Positions 1-8,455 of a DNA stretch of 64,000 bases are shown here, piece after piece. Below the pieces are notes generated by a model. That model saw only the letters and a list, made by a program, of their open reading frames with translations. It was not told where the DNA came from and did no database searches. This DNA is from an uncultured Paenibacillus sp. (GTDB lineage Bacteria; Bacillota; Bacilli; Paenibacillales; Paenibacillaceae): NCBI GenBank assembly GCA_937895345.1, contig CALAWP010000101.1, positions 1-64,000 of the forward strand. The letters run 5' to 3'. The first letter of the stretch is position 1; each line of letters opens with the position of its first letter. The translations under genes and the position numbers were made by a program.

Positions 1-200
1 CGACCGATCCAACGGATCCGACCGATCCAACGGACCCAGCAGATCCAACGGATCCGACAGATCCGTCCGATCCGACGGCCCCAACCGATCCAACGGATCC
101 GACCGATCCAACGGACCCAGCAGATACAACGGATCCAACAGATCCAACAGATCCAACAGATCCAACGGATCCAACGGATCCAACGGATCCAACAGATCCG
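1..200 (+). repeat. 9-bp coding tandem repeat (TDP stalk)
   Basis: The unit is close to ACSGATCCR and is repeated in frame about twenty times, giving Thr-Asp-Pro with a few Ala/Ser/Val variants. It continues off the left edge. Copy number in such stalks usually varies between strains. Confidence 0.85.
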
Positions 201-545
201 ACCGATCCGGTAGACCCGGTTAGTCCAGTCAATCCAGGAACTCCGACACCAGTGACAGATAGTGCCACTGAGGAGTCTGGTACCATCGAACCGTCCGAAA
301 TTGTAATTGAGGAAACAGAGATCCCTCTTGGATCTGGAAATTCGGAGGGGGGACAACCGTCTCTGGAGGACGATTCGGATGTAGTGGAGGTAATGATTGT
401 CGTACCTGACGAGTCTATCCCGTTGGACAGTTTGCCGAAAACCGGTGATTCCAGCAAAACCATCTACTACTTGTTTGGCTTGGGACTAATCGCGTGCGGC
501 TTGTTTATGCGGCTCACTGGAAGGTTTTCTGGCCGTTCATTTTAA
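1..545 (+). CDS. LPXTG-anchored surface protein, C-terminal part (5' truncated by window edge)
   Basis: The frame is open from base 3, and about 180 residues are visible. Residues 1 to about 75 are a threonine-aspartate-proline (TDP) repeat of 9-bp units, a stiff wall-spanning stalk of the kind seen in Gram-positive surface proteins. An acidic linker follows. The C-terminus is a sortase A signal: LPKTG, a hydrophobic stretch (IYYLFGLGLIACGLFM) and a basic tail ending RSF. The protein is therefore predicted to be covalently attached to peptidoglycan. The N-terminal functional domain lies outside the window, so its role cannot be told. An ATG at 252 would give only 97 residues; it is internal, because the open frame and repeat run through it. 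A strong terminator follows at once. Confidence 0.85.
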   Translation, partial: TDPTDPTDPTDPADPTDPTDPSDPTAPTDPTDPTDPTDPADTTDPTDPTDPTDPTDPTDPTDPTDPTDPVDPVSPVNPGTPTPVTDSATEESGTIEPSEIVIEETEIPLGSGNSEGGQPSLEDDSDVVEVMIVVPDESIPLDSLPKTGDSSKTIYYLFGLGLIACGLFMRLTGRFSGRSF

Positions 546-576
546 CTATCATCCAAAGGAATGATCGAATCTCCAT

Positions 577-625
577 AAAGTGCCTCTCACCACCCACGGA
601 TTGAAGCGGAGTGAGAGGCGCTTTT
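577..625 (+). terminator. Rho-independent terminator of the LPXTG gene
   Basis: The stem GCCTCTCAC (582-590) pairs with GTGAGAGGC (611-619), is extended by AAAG/CTTT, and is followed by TTTT. It lies 32 bases after the stop codon. Confidence 0.85.
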
Positions 626-913
626 CATTATAGGAGCAGTTCTGCCCGCTGAACCATTTTGAGAGAGTACTGTTAGGCCATGCATCTGCTGAGAATAGTA
701 GCTCATAAGGAGAAGTGCTTTTTGATGGATGGTCCCCAATATGGTTAGTGTTTTGGACTTCCTCCATTTTAATTTCTAGATAGTCCCTATTTAATTCCGA
801 AGAGATCATCAAGTAAGATATTCCTTTCAAATACCAAACACACTCGAAAATTCGGGTTTTACTTTTTTCGAAATTATGATATTCTGTTGCTGTTGCTAAT
901 AATTGCATATCTG
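626..913. other. AT-rich gap, no supported gene
   Basis: This stretch is lower in GC than its surroundings. A 119-codon minus-strand frame (549-908) runs through it, but it has no ribosome binding site and reads across the terminator at 577-625, so it is not called. The promoter for the TPP leader must lie in the right part, but no hexamer pair was convincing. Confidence 0.5.
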
Positions 914-998
914 ATCACTAGGGGAGCCGTATGGCTGAGACAGAGCAATCTGGACCCTTTGAACCTGATCTGGATCATACCAGCGGAGGGAAGTGGAT
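914..998 (+). ncRNA. TPP riboswitch (THI element) upstream of thiC
   Basis: The THI-box consensus is present in order: GGGGAGCC (921-928), GGCTGAGA (933-940), ACCCTTTGAACCTGATCTGG (954-973), and the closing CAGCGGAGGGAAGTGG (981-996). Bases 915-919 can pair with 992-996 to form P1. The family binds thiamine pyrophosphate and shuts off thiamine genes. A perfect terminator at 1090-1121 provides the expression platform, which points to transcriptional control. The next gene on this strand is thiC, but a 51-bp repeat array lies between. Confidence 0.95.
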
Positions 999-1089
999 AA
1001 AGGACGATGAGCGTATGTGCCGTGCGGTTTTCCGTACGTATGGTGCGACTTGCGCAGTCAATCGTCGTCGACGAAAATTTCGATCAACC

Positions 1090-1121
1090 AACCACTTTCC
1101 GATTTTGGAAAGTGGTTTTTT
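1090..1121 (+). terminator. Riboswitch-controlled terminator
   Basis: A perfect 11-bp stem (AACCACTTTCC / GGAAAGTGGTT) with a 6-base loop is followed by T residues, about 90 bases after the TPP aptamer. This is the expected spacing for a transcriptional OFF switch. Confidence 0.9.
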
Positions 1122-1218
1122 GTTTTTGCGGGCGCGGGCGTGCGGCACAGGCCGCTCGGTGCGGGGCGGGGGCGCGGCGCAGGGTGCTCGACACCCGCCG
1201 CCGCGGCGTATCCCGCCG

Positions 1219-1803
1219 GTAAGTGCGCGAACGACCTTACAGCGAAACAGAGCGGGTCAATTGTGCGCTGTAAGTACGCGAACGACCTTACAGCGAAGCA
1301 GAGCGGGTCAATTGAGCGCTGTAAGTACGCGAACGACCTTACAGCGAAGCAGAGCGGGTCAATTGAGCGCTGTAAGTACGCGAACGACCTTACAGCGAAG
1401 CAAAGTGAGTGAATTGAATGCTGTAAGTTCGTGTACGACCTTGCAGCAGAGCTGTGGGAGTCAATTGGGTGCTGCAAGTTCGCGGGTGACCTTGCAGCAG
1501 AACTGAGGGAGTTAATTGGGTGCTGCAAGTTCACGGGTGACCTTGCAGCAGAGCTGAGGGAGTCAATTGGGTGCTGCAAGTTCACGGGTGACCTTGCAGC
1601 AGAGCTGAGGGAGTTAATTGGGTGCTGCAAGTTCGCGGGTGACCTTACAGCAGAGCTGAGGGAGTCAATTGAGTGCTGTTAGTTCGTGTACGACCTTACA
1701 GCGAAGCAAAGTGAGTGAATTGAGTGCTGTTAGTTCGTGTACGATCTTACAGCGAGGCAAAGCGAGTCAATTGGGCGCTGCAAGTACGCGTGCGACCTTA
1801 CAA
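1219..1803. repeat. 51-bp tandem repeat array 1 (11 full copies plus a partial)
   Basis: Units begin GTAAG, GCAAG or GTTAG at 1219, 1270, 1321, 1372, 1423, 1474, 1525, 1576, 1627, 1678, 1729 and 1780 (partial). The spacing is exactly 51 bp throughout. The conserved core is GyAAGTwC, 4-5 variable bases, then ACCTTrCAGC. Because 51 is a multiple of 3, long frames stay open on both strands; none has a credible start, so the array is read as non-coding. It sits in the thiC leader. A related array is at 44950-45409. Confidence 0.95.
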
Positions 1804-1879
1804 ATAGCTTTGTAACCTGCAAGGCCGTATGCCAAGCGGGGCAAAGCCGATCTTTTACTACTAATCGGAGGCGATGAAG

Positions 1880-3895
1880 ATGACTCAAAACACAAATATG
1901 CCGGCTGATCGATTTGCGGCCGCTTTTCCGGGGAGCCAAAAAGTATATGTGCAGGGCTCCAGACCGGATGTGCAAGTTCCGATGCGCGAAATCCGGTTAA
2001 GCCCGACGGTGAGCCCGTCCGGCGAGCAAACCGACAATGCGCCGATTCGGGTATACGATACGAGCGGGCCGTATACGGATGAAGGGAGAACAGTCGACAT
2101 TCGCCAAGGCTTGACGCCGCATCGGCTGGCCTGGATTGTCGGGCGCGGCGATGTCGAGAGCTACGAGGGCCGCGAGGTGAAGCCGGAGGACAACGGCTGG
2201 CTGAACGCCAGAAGAGAAAGCCGCAAACAATCGGCTGCAAGTGCAGACGGGCAAGTACAAGTCCCGACCGGAAGCGGCGATGAGAAGAACCCGACCGAAG
2301 GCAATCATAGGCTGATCCGGACCGGAAGCGGCGATGAGAAGATCCTGACCGAAGGCAACCATGGGCAAGTCCCGGCCGAAGGTGAGCAAGTCATGGCGGA
2401 ACCTGCAGAGCCATCGGCCGCAGGTCCGCAGAACTCCAACGTCAAGCGGAACGGAGCCGAGCAGATATTTCCCGGGTTGGCGCGCAAGCCGCTGAGGGCG
2501 AAGGCCGGGCATAAGGTGACGCAAATGCATTATGCCCGCCGCGGCATCATTACGCCCGAGATGGAATACATCGCGATTCGGGAAAACGTCAGTCCGGAAT
2601 TTGTCCGCGACGAGGTGGCCAAAGGCCGGGCCATCATTCCGTCGAACATTAACCATCCCGAAAGCGAGCCGATGATTATCGGCAAAAATTTTCTCGTCAA
2701 AATTAACGCCAATATCGGCAATTCCGCCGTCGCCTCGTCGATCGAGGAGGAAGTGGAGAAGATGACATGGGCGATCCGCTGGGGCGCGGATACGATTATG
2801 GACCTGTCCACGGGCCAAAACATTCATACGACGCGGGAATGGATCATTCGCAATTCGCCGGTTCCGGTCGGCACAGTGCCGCTCTATCAGGCGCTCGAAA
2901 AGGTCGGCGGCCGGGCGGAAGCTCTGACGTGGGAGGTTTACCGCGATACGCTGATCGAACAAGCGGAGCAGGGCGTCGACTATTTTACGATCCATGCGGG
3001 GGTGCTGCTCCGGTACATACCGCTTACGGCGAACCGGGTGACGGGCATCGTGTCGCGCGGAGGCTCGATTATGGCGGCGTGGTGCCTGGCCCATCATCGG
3101 GAAAACTTCCTCTATACGCATTTCGAGGAGATATGCGAAATTATGGCGCGCTACGATATTGCGTTTTCGCTTGGAGACGGACTGCGGCCGGGCAGCATAG
3201 CCGATGCGAACGACGAGGCGCAGTTTGCCGAACTGCAGACGCTGGGCGAGCTGACGCAAATCGCCTGGAAGCATGACGTGCAGGTGATGATCGAAGGGCC
3301 GGGCCATGTGCCGATGCATAAAATTAAAGAAAACGTCGATCTGCAAATGGAAATTTGCCAGGAGGCGCCGTTCTATACGCTGGGGCCGCTGACGACCGAT
3401 ATCGCGCCGGGCTACGACCATATTACTTCCGCCATTGGAGCGGCGATGATCGGCTGGTTCGGCACGTCGATGCTCTGTTACGTTACGCCGAAGGAGCATC
3501 TTGGCCTGCCGAACAAAAACGACGTAAGGGACGGCGTCATCGCCTACAAAATTGCCGCGCATGCCGCCGACCTCGCCAAAGGGCATCCCGGAGCGCAAGA
3601 GCGCGACGACGCGCTGTCGAAGGCGCGTTTCGAATTCCGCTGGCGCGATCAATTCAATCTGTCACTCGATCCGGAGCGGGCGATGGAATATCATGACGAG
3701 ACGCTGCCGGCGGAAGGGGCGAAGACGGCGCATTTCTGCTCCATGTGCGGGCCCAAGTTTTGCTCGATGCGCATTACGCAGGATATAAGGGAATATGCCA
3801 AGACGAACGGGCTGGACGATGCGAAGGCGCTGGAGGAAGGAATGAAGGACAAGGCCCGCCAGTTCCGCGAGGAAGGGCTGCAGATTTACCGGTAG
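1880..3895 (+). CDS. thiC: Phosphomethylpyrimidine synthase ThiC
   Basis: ThiC is a radical-SAM enzyme that rearranges aminoimidazole ribotide to HMP phosphate, the pyrimidine half of thiamine. The C-terminal iron-sulfur motif CSMCGPKFC is intact (Cys620, 623, 628), as are the conserved core motifs MHYARRGIITPEME and EGPGHVPMHKI. The protein has 671 residues; Bacillus ThiC has about 590. The extra length is a low-complexity insert at about residues 115-195 that contains an 18-residue tandem repeat (TGSGDEK..TEGNH). I place the start at ATG 1880 because GGAGG (1867-1871) is 8 bases upstream; ATG 1874 is only 2 bases from it. Control by thiamine pyrophosphate is expected from the riboswitch upstream. 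Confidence 0.95.
   Translation: MTQNTNMPADRFAAAFPGSQKVYVQGSRPDVQVPMREIRLSPTVSPSGEQTDNAPIRVYDTSGPYTDEGRTVDIRQGLTPHRLAWIVGRGDVESYEGREVKPEDNGWLNARRESRKQSAASADGQVQVPTGSGDEKNPTEGNHRLIRTGSGDEKILTEGNHGQVPAEGEQVMAEPAEPSAAGPQNSNVKRNGAEQIFPGLARKPLRAKAGHKVTQMHYARRGIITPEMEYIAIRENVSPEFVRDEVAKGRAIIPSNINHPESEPMIIGKNFLVKINANIGNSAVASSIEEEVEKMTWAIRWGADTIMDLSTGQNIHTTREWIIRNSPVPVGTVPLYQALEKVGGRAEALTWEVYRDTLIEQAEQGVDYFTIHAGVLLRYIPLTANRVTGIVSRGGSIMAAWCLAHHRENFLYTHFEEICEIMARYDIAFSLGDGLRPGSIADANDEAQFAELQTLGELTQIAWKHDVQVMIEGPGHVPMHKIKENVDLQMEICQEAPFYTLGPLTTDIAPGYDHITSAIGAAMIGWFGTSMLCYVTPKEHLGLPNKNDVRDGVIAYKIAAHAADLAKGHPGAQERDDALSKARFEFRWRDQFNLSLDPERAMEYHDETLPAEGAKTAHFCSMCGPKFCSMRITQDIREYAKTNGLDDAKALEEGMKDKARQFREEGLQIYR
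2267..2374 (+). repeat. 54-bp in-frame repeat inside thiC
   Basis: ACCGGAAGCGGCGATGAGAA recurs at 2267 and 2321, giving two near-identical 54-bp (18-codon) units in the part of ThiC that is absent from the usual family length. Confidence 0.85.
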
Positions 3896-3934
3896 CGGCG
3901 GCCGTAAACCGAACGAGTACTCAATACAAAAAAA

Positions 3935-3994
3935 ACGGGTCGTTCCGATAGTAACTGGATCGTTCCGATAGTAAACGGGTCGTTCCGAAACCGG
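3935..3994. repeat. 20-bp tandem repeat, about three copies
   Basis: CGTTCCGATAGTAA starts at 3941 and 3961, and CGTTCCGAAA at 3981. The unit is about 20 bp. It lies between the convergent thiC and metal-ATPase genes. Confidence 0.8.
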
Positions 3995-4025
3995 ATGCGG
4001 ATATGCTCGCATGCGGAGAATTGAA

Positions 4026-4074
4026 TAGAGGGTGGTCCTTAGTCATTTGCGGTGACTCCAGGAACGCCCTCTTT
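4026..4074. terminator. Imperfect hairpin between convergent genes
   Basis: AGAGGGTGGTCCT pairs with AGGAACGCCCTCT apart from one wobble and one mismatch, and is followed on the plus strand by TTTGTTG. It could end thiC or the ATPase transcript. The T tract is short, so confidence is modest. Confidence 0.45.
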
Positions 4075-4159
4075 GTTGTGCTTATCGGCCGTATCGCCGG
4101 AACGGCCGCCGCCGCAAGCAATTCGCCGCCGCCCGTTGCCGCGCTTGGCCCGGCCCGTT

Positions 4160-6328
4160 CTATCCTTCGGCCGGCGTTCTCCGTTCCGGCCGCCGCTTCC
4201 GCTCCAGCAGCAGCGACATGCCGGTCAGCGTAACGAACACCGTAGCGCCCGTATCGGACAAGATGGCGATCCACAGCGTCAGCCAGCCCGGTATCGTCAG
4301 CAGCAAGGCGACGGCCTTCAAGCCCAGAGCGGCGGCGATGTTGAACCGGATCAGCCGGTTGACCCTTTTGGCCGTTCTGACCGCCTCCGGCAGCTTCCCA
4401 AGATGGTCCTGCATAAGGACGATGTCCGCCGTCTCGATGGCGCTGTCCGTCCCTTTGCCCATGGCGATGCCGAGCCGGGCGGAGGCCAAGGCGGGCGCGT
4501 CGTTGAGGCCGTCGCCGATCATGGCCGTCCGTCCCGAGGAGGCGAGCTCCTTCACTTTGTTCACCTTGTCTTCGGGCAGCAGCCCGGCTTCATAAGCCGC
4601 GATGCCGGTCGCGGCGGCAACCTTGGCGGCCGTTCGCTCATGGTCGCCGGTCAGCATGACGGTGCGTCGAATGCCGATGCGGCCCAGCTCGGCGATGATC
4701 GGAGCGCTCTCCTCGCGGATTTCGTCTTCGATGCCGAACATGCCGAGCGCTTTTTCCTCATCGGCCGCGATGACGATCGTGAGGCCTTCCCGTTTCCACT
4801 CGCGGATCGTCCGCTTCGCATCTTCCGTCATTTCGACATGAGCGGCGGCCGATTCGTTGCCCAGCCGGTACAGCCTTCCGCCGATAACGGCTTCGGCGCC
4901 TTTGCCGGGCAAGCTGCGGATCGATTCGGGCTTAATCAGCGTCGCCTTTCGCTCGCGGACCGTCTTCATAACCGCCTTGGCCAGCGGATGGGAGGAGCTT
5001 TGCTCCATGGAGCCGGCGACGGTCAGAAAAGAATCGTCGAAAGAGATCATCTTTGCGACGCGGGGCCGGCCTTTGGTCAGCGTGCCGGTCTTGTCGAAGG
5101 CCAGCGTATCGATCTTGCCCAGCTCTTCCAGATGGACGCCGCCCTTGACGAGAATGCCATGCCGCGCCAGCCGGGCGATGCCCGATACGATGGCGATCGG
5201 CGAAGCCAGAATCAAGGCGCAGGGACAGCCGACGATCAGGACCGACAGACCTTGATACAGCCAAGTTTTCCATTCGCCCCCAAGCAGGAGGGGAGGGAGG
5301 AGCGCGACGAGCAGCGCAATGGCCATGACGGCGGGCGTATAATATTTGGCGAAGCGCTGAATGAACAGCTCCGTCGGCGTCTTCGTCTCCTGGGCTTCGC
5401 GCACGAGATGAATGATTCTGGCGAGGGAGGAGTCCCGGTACGCTTTCGTCAGGCGCACTTCAAGCAACCCCTCGTTGTTCAGGCTGCCGCCGTAGACCGG
5501 CTCGCCGGGCTTCTTGTCGACCGGCATCCCTTCGCCGGTCACGGCCGCCTCGTTCAAGGAGCTTGCGCCGACGGTTACGATGCCGTCGGACGGAATCTGA
5601 TCGCCCGGTCTGACAAGGACGACATCCCCTTCCCGCAGCGCTTCGACCGGCACGGCCGTTTCCCGGCCGTCCTCGAGCTTCAGCGCCGTCTTGGGAGCGG
5701 CATTCAGCAGCTTCTCCATCGACCTTCTTGCCCGTTCCATGCCGATGCCCTCCAGCCATTCGTTGACGCCGAACAAGATAGCCACGAGGGCCGCTTCCTT
5801 CCATTCCCCGATCGCCACGGCGCCGATCAAGGCGACGGTCATCAGCGTATCCATCGTAAACCGGAAGCGGACCAGATAACGCAGTCCGCGCCAGAACGTC
5901 TCATAGCCGCTCAGCGCCATGGCGGCGGCGAGCAAAGGGACAACGAGACGGTCGGGTCCGGCATTCCAGTCCGCAACCAGCGCGGCGGCATACAGCGCCG
6001 CAGCAAGTAGGACCCGGACGAGCGGCCAGCGGAGAACGAAGGCTTGAGCGCGCGCCACCGCGCTCTCCCGCCCGCCGGACCGGCCGCGAGCTTCTTCGCC
6101 GGCGATTGGCCTCGCTGGCCCGGCGTTCGAAGGGTCGGCGGCAATCCGAGCCCCGTCCGACCTCAGAATGCGCTGCACGGCTTCCATCGAAACGCCGTCG
6201 CCAATGGACAAGATCCCTGTATTATAGCTGAGCTTGGCATCCCCGCCGTGCTCCAGGCGCCGAATCTCGCTTTCGAGCCTTTGGGCGCACGAAGAGCAGG
6301 ACAATCCTTGCACGCGATACTCTTTCAT
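4160..6328 (-). CDS. cadA: Heavy-metal P1B-type ATPase (Cd/Zn/Co-exporting type)
   Basis: This 722-residue membrane pump uses ATP to export soft divalent metals. In order it has an N-terminal heavy-metal domain with GLSCSSC (Cys11, Cys14), a transmembrane block, the actuator loop TGEG, the CPC metal-translocation motif (about residue 367), the phosphorylation site DKTGT (about 412), the SSSHPL nucleotide-site motif (about 445), and GDGLNDAPA near residue 605. The CPCALILASP sequence and the single HMA domain fit the CadA/ZntA group better than CopA. The start ATG is preceded by AAAGAAGG. A consensus promoter with an ArsR-like operator lies directly upstream, so metal-induced derepression is expected. 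The exact metal is inferred. Confidence 0.9.
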   Translation of the reverse strand: MKEYRVQGLSCSSCAQRLESEIRRLEHGGDAKLSYNTGILSIGDGVSMEAVQRILRSDGARIAADPSNAGPARPIAGEEARGRSGGRESAVARAQAFVLRWPLVRVLLAAALYAAALVADWNAGPDRLVVPLLAAAMALSGYETFWRGLRYLVRFRFTMDTLMTVALIGAVAIGEWKEAALVAILFGVNEWLEGIGMERARRSMEKLLNAAPKTALKLEDGRETAVPVEALREGDVVLVRPGDQIPSDGIVTVGASSLNEAAVTGEGMPVDKKPGEPVYGGSLNNEGLLEVRLTKAYRDSSLARIIHLVREAQETKTPTELFIQRFAKYYTPAVMAIALLVALLPPLLLGGEWKTWLYQGLSVLIVGCPCALILASPIAIVSGIARLARHGILVKGGVHLEELGKIDTLAFDKTGTLTKGRPRVAKMISFDDSFLTVAGSMEQSSSHPLAKAVMKTVRERKATLIKPESIRSLPGKGAEAVIGGRLYRLGNESAAAHVEMTEDAKRTIREWKREGLTIVIAADEEKALGMFGIEDEIREESAPIIAELGRIGIRRTVMLTGDHERTAAKVAAATGIAAYEAGLLPEDKVNKVKELASSGRTAMIGDGLNDAPALASARLGIAMGKGTDSAIETADIVLMQDHLGKLPEAVRTAKRVNRLIRFNIAAALGLKAVALLLTIPGWLTLWIAILSDTGATVFVTLTGMSLLLERKRRPERRTPAEG

Positions 6329-6368
6329 TAGAAAACCTTCTTTCCGGGAAAACGTTCATTTCATTCGA

Positions 6369-6390
6369 TATATGAATACTTGCTCATATA
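6369..6390 (-). promoter_or_regulatory. ArsR/SmtB-like operator of the metal ATPase
   Basis: The inverted repeat TATATGA-N8-TCATATA overlaps the -10 box of the minus-strand promoter. The shape matches operators of ArsR/SmtB-family metal repressors (CadC/CzrA type). No such repressor gene lies in the window next to it. Confidence 0.65.
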
Positions 6391-6416
6391 ATATGCCGAA
6401 GAACGCGGAATGTCAA
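6388..6416 (-). promoter_or_regulatory. Sigma-A promoter of the metal ATPase
   Basis: On the minus strand: TTGACA (6416-6411), a 17-bp spacer, then TATTAT (6393-6388). This is a near-consensus vegetative promoter about 60 bases upstream of the start codon. Confidence 0.85.
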
Positions 6417-6533
6417 CGGCCGGAGTTTGCAAATTTGTACGATTTTTTCGGCAGCCCATATGGAGGAATGCCGCCCGCCTGTGTTACGCTGTGGATAAAC
6501 TAAACCAACACATGAAAGTAAGGTGGAAATAGT

Positions 6534-7238
6534 ATGGCAGCATCCCGCAATCGCCATCGCGGAAATACCGGGGGCAATCCCCGCATCATGGTCGCCGTAA
6601 CGGCGGCGGTTATTATCGTTCTGGTCGGTCTGTTTCTATTGAACCAAGCCGCTTCGAATAAAGACGACGGCATGAAATTGCTGGACGAGGCGCCTTCGAC
6701 GGCCTCCCAGCCGATGATGGGCAACGAGGCGGCAGGCGTGACGATCGTCGAGTTCGGCGATTACAAATGTCCGTCTTGCAAAGCGTGGTCCGAGCGCGTA
6801 TGGCCGCAGCTGAAGCAAGACTACATCGACTCCGGCAAAGCGAATTTCGCCTATATCAACGTAGAATTCCACGGCGAGGAATCGACGCTCGGAGCCAAGG
6901 CGGGCGAAGCGGTCTATCAGACTTATCCCGACCGGTTCTGGGACTTTCACAAGGCGCTGTTCGAAGCGCAGCCGGGCGCGAATCACGACAGCCTGTGGCT
7001 GACGGAAGAGAAGCTGCTGGACATCGCGGCCGAGACGGTGCCGGACATGGACCGGGAGGAGTTCCTGTCCGCGCTGAACGGCGACAGCGCCGCAAGCATG
7101 GCGGAGCTGGACCGGATCCTCGTCCGTCAGTACGGGGTGAAGGCGACGCCGACCATTTTGGTGAATCATATCGAAATTCAAGATCCGTTCGACTACGAAG
7201 CGATCCGCTCGGCCATTGAAGGAGAGCTTCAACCTTAA
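6534..7238 (+). CDS. bdbD: Membrane-anchored DsbA-family thiol oxidase (BdbD-like)
   Basis: The protein has 234 residues: a basic N-terminus, one transmembrane helix (about 18-37), then an extracytoplasmic thioredoxin fold with the active site CPSC (Cys79, Cys82) and the cis-proline segment ATPTI. It introduces disulfide bonds into secreted proteins. AAGGTGG precedes the ATG. It lies 22 bases from its redox partner bdbC, so the two form an operon in which BdbC re-oxidises BdbD. Confidence 0.9.
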   Translation: MAASRNRHRGNTGGNPRIMVAVTAAVIIVLVGLFLLNQAASNKDDGMKLLDEAPSTASQPMMGNEAAGVTIVEFGDYKCPSCKAWSERVWPQLKQDYIDSGKANFAYINVEFHGEESTLGAKAGEAVYQTYPDRFWDFHKALFEAQPGANHDSLWLTEEKLLDIAAETVPDMDREEFLSALNGDSAASMAELDRILVRQYGVKATPTILVNHIEIQDPFDYEAIRSAIEGELQP

Positions 7239-7260
7239 ACCGTTAAAGGAGCGCATGGCG

Positions 7261-7677
7261 ATGGCAATTCGAAAATATTCGTTGTATCTGGCCTGGCTCG
7301 CGGCGGTGACCGCCACGCTCGGCAGCCTTTATTTCAGCGAAGTCCGCGGCTACATCCCTTGCGAGCTGTGCTGGTACCAGCGCATTTTGATGTACCCGCT
7401 TAGCGTCGTTCTCGGCATTGCCGCCTTTTATGACGACCTTCGCATTCGCAAATACGTGCTGCCCTTGTCCATCCTGGGCATGTGCGTATCCGCGTTCCAC
7501 TATATGGAGCAAAAGATTCCCGGCTTCGCGTCAATCAAGCCTTGCACCCAAGGGGTGCCGTGCAGTACGCAATATATCAACTGGTTCGGTTTCGTGACGA
7601 TTCCGTTTTTGGCGCTGGTCGGGTTTACGCTGATCACTCTATTATTGCTTTTTGCCCAAAGATCGTATTCCCGCTGA
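7261..7677 (+). CDS. bdbC: Disulfide bond formation protein BdbC (DsbB family)
   Basis: This 138-residue membrane protein has about four transmembrane helices. It carries the two DsbB-type cysteine pairs: CELC (Cys34, Cys37) and Cys95/Cys101 in KPCTQGVPC. It passes electrons from BdbD to menaquinone. The sequence closely resembles Bacillus BdbC (SLYFSE, PCELCWYQRILMYPL, QYINWFGF). An in-frame TTG at 7216 is too early. AAGGAG ends at 7251, which favours ATG 7261 (spacing 9) over ATG 7255 (spacing 3). Confidence 0.95.
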   Translation: MAIRKYSLYLAWLAAVTATLGSLYFSEVRGYIPCELCWYQRILMYPLSVVLGIAAFYDDLRIRKYVLPLSILGMCVSAFHYMEQKIPGFASIKPCTQGVPCSTQYINWFGFVTIPFLALVGFTLITLLLLFAQRSYSR

Positions 7678-7731
7678 ACCGGTCTTTGCGACAAGAACGG
7701 CGAAGGTTCGGGAAAGGAGAGGAGGCCCGGC

Positions 7732-8454
7732 ATGCCCGGTCATTTGCTGCTAGTGGAAGACGACAACGCCATCAGCGAGATGGTGGAGCAATATTTGCGC
7801 AAGGAAGGCTATCGGGTGACGATAGCCCGCGACGGCCGCGAGGCGGAACGAGCGTTTGCCGATGGCGGAAACGGCTACGATCTGGTGCTGCTCGATCTGA
7901 TGCTTCCGGGCTTGAACGGCCTGGAGCTGCTGCAGCGGTTCCGGACGCGAAGCCGCGTCCCGATCTTGATCCTGTCGGCCAAGGACGGAGAGGTGGACAA
8001 GGCGCTCGGCCTCCGCTTCGGAGCGGACGACTATATCGCCAAGCCTTTTTCGCTGCTGGAGCTGGCGGCGCGGGTGGAGGCGTCCATCCGCCGGGCGACG
8101 CAATATGCGGCTGCAAGTCCGGACGAGCAAGAGGAGACGGCAGCCTCCGGCAAGCTGCTGCAGGCGGGCGAGCTGACCGTCGACCCCGACAATTTTGCCG
8201 TCTCGAAGAGAGGCGAGGAAATTAAGCTGACGGCCAAGGAGTTTCAAATTTTGAAGCTGTTTGTGCAGCATCCGTCCCGCGTCTACACGAAAGCGATGAT
8301 CTATTCGCAGGTATGGAACGAGGACTATTACGGCGATGAAAATGTGATCAACGTACATATGAGGCGGCTGCGGGAAAAGATCGAAGACGATCCGTCCAAT
8401 CCGCGCTACATCAAGACGCTGTGGGGCATCGGCTACAAGCTGGGGGAGCTGTAG
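7732..8454 (+). CDS. OmpR/PhoB-family response regulator
   Basis: The protein has 240 residues. The N-terminal receiver domain has the acidic pair in LLVEDD, the phospho-acceptor Asp in LLDLMLPG and the conserved Lys in AKPFS. The C-terminal winged-helix DNA-binding domain has EIKLTAKEFQILKLF and a typical VHMRRLREKIEDD recognition helix. It is cotranscribed with the sensor kinase that starts one base after its stop codon. The likely target is the adjacent ABC exporter, which is preceded by 11-bp-spaced direct repeats. Confidence 0.93.
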   Translation: MPGHLLLVEDDNAISEMVEQYLRKEGYRVTIARDGREAERAFADGGNGYDLVLLDLMLPGLNGLELLQRFRTRSRVPILILSAKDGEVDKALGLRFGADDYIAKPFSLLELAARVEASIRRATQYAAASPDEQEETAASGKLLQAGELTVDPDNFAVSKRGEEIKLTAKEFQILKLFVQHPSRVYTKAMIYSQVWNEDYYGDENVINVHMRRLREKIEDDPSNPRYIKTLWGIGYKLGEL

Positions 8455-8455
8455 C

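Noticed and set aside
549..908. 119-codon minus-strand ORF
   Set aside because: It lacks a ribosome site, reads through the LPXTG-gene terminator, and has no recognisable domain. A degraded gene remnant cannot be excluded.
931..1506. 191-codon plus-strand ORF with an apparent GGGGAG site
   Set aside because: Its first 70 bases are the TPP aptamer, and the ribosome-site-like GGGGAG is part of the riboswitch consensus. It then runs through the terminator and into the repeat array.
1058..1682. Repeat-protein ORFs on both strands across array 1
   Set aside because: Several frames on both strands stay open only because the 51-bp unit is a multiple of three. None has a ribosome site or a family match.
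4052..6010. 652-codon plus-strand ORF
   Set aside because: It is the antisense of the metal ATPase, with arginine/glutamine-rich composition typical of shadow frames.
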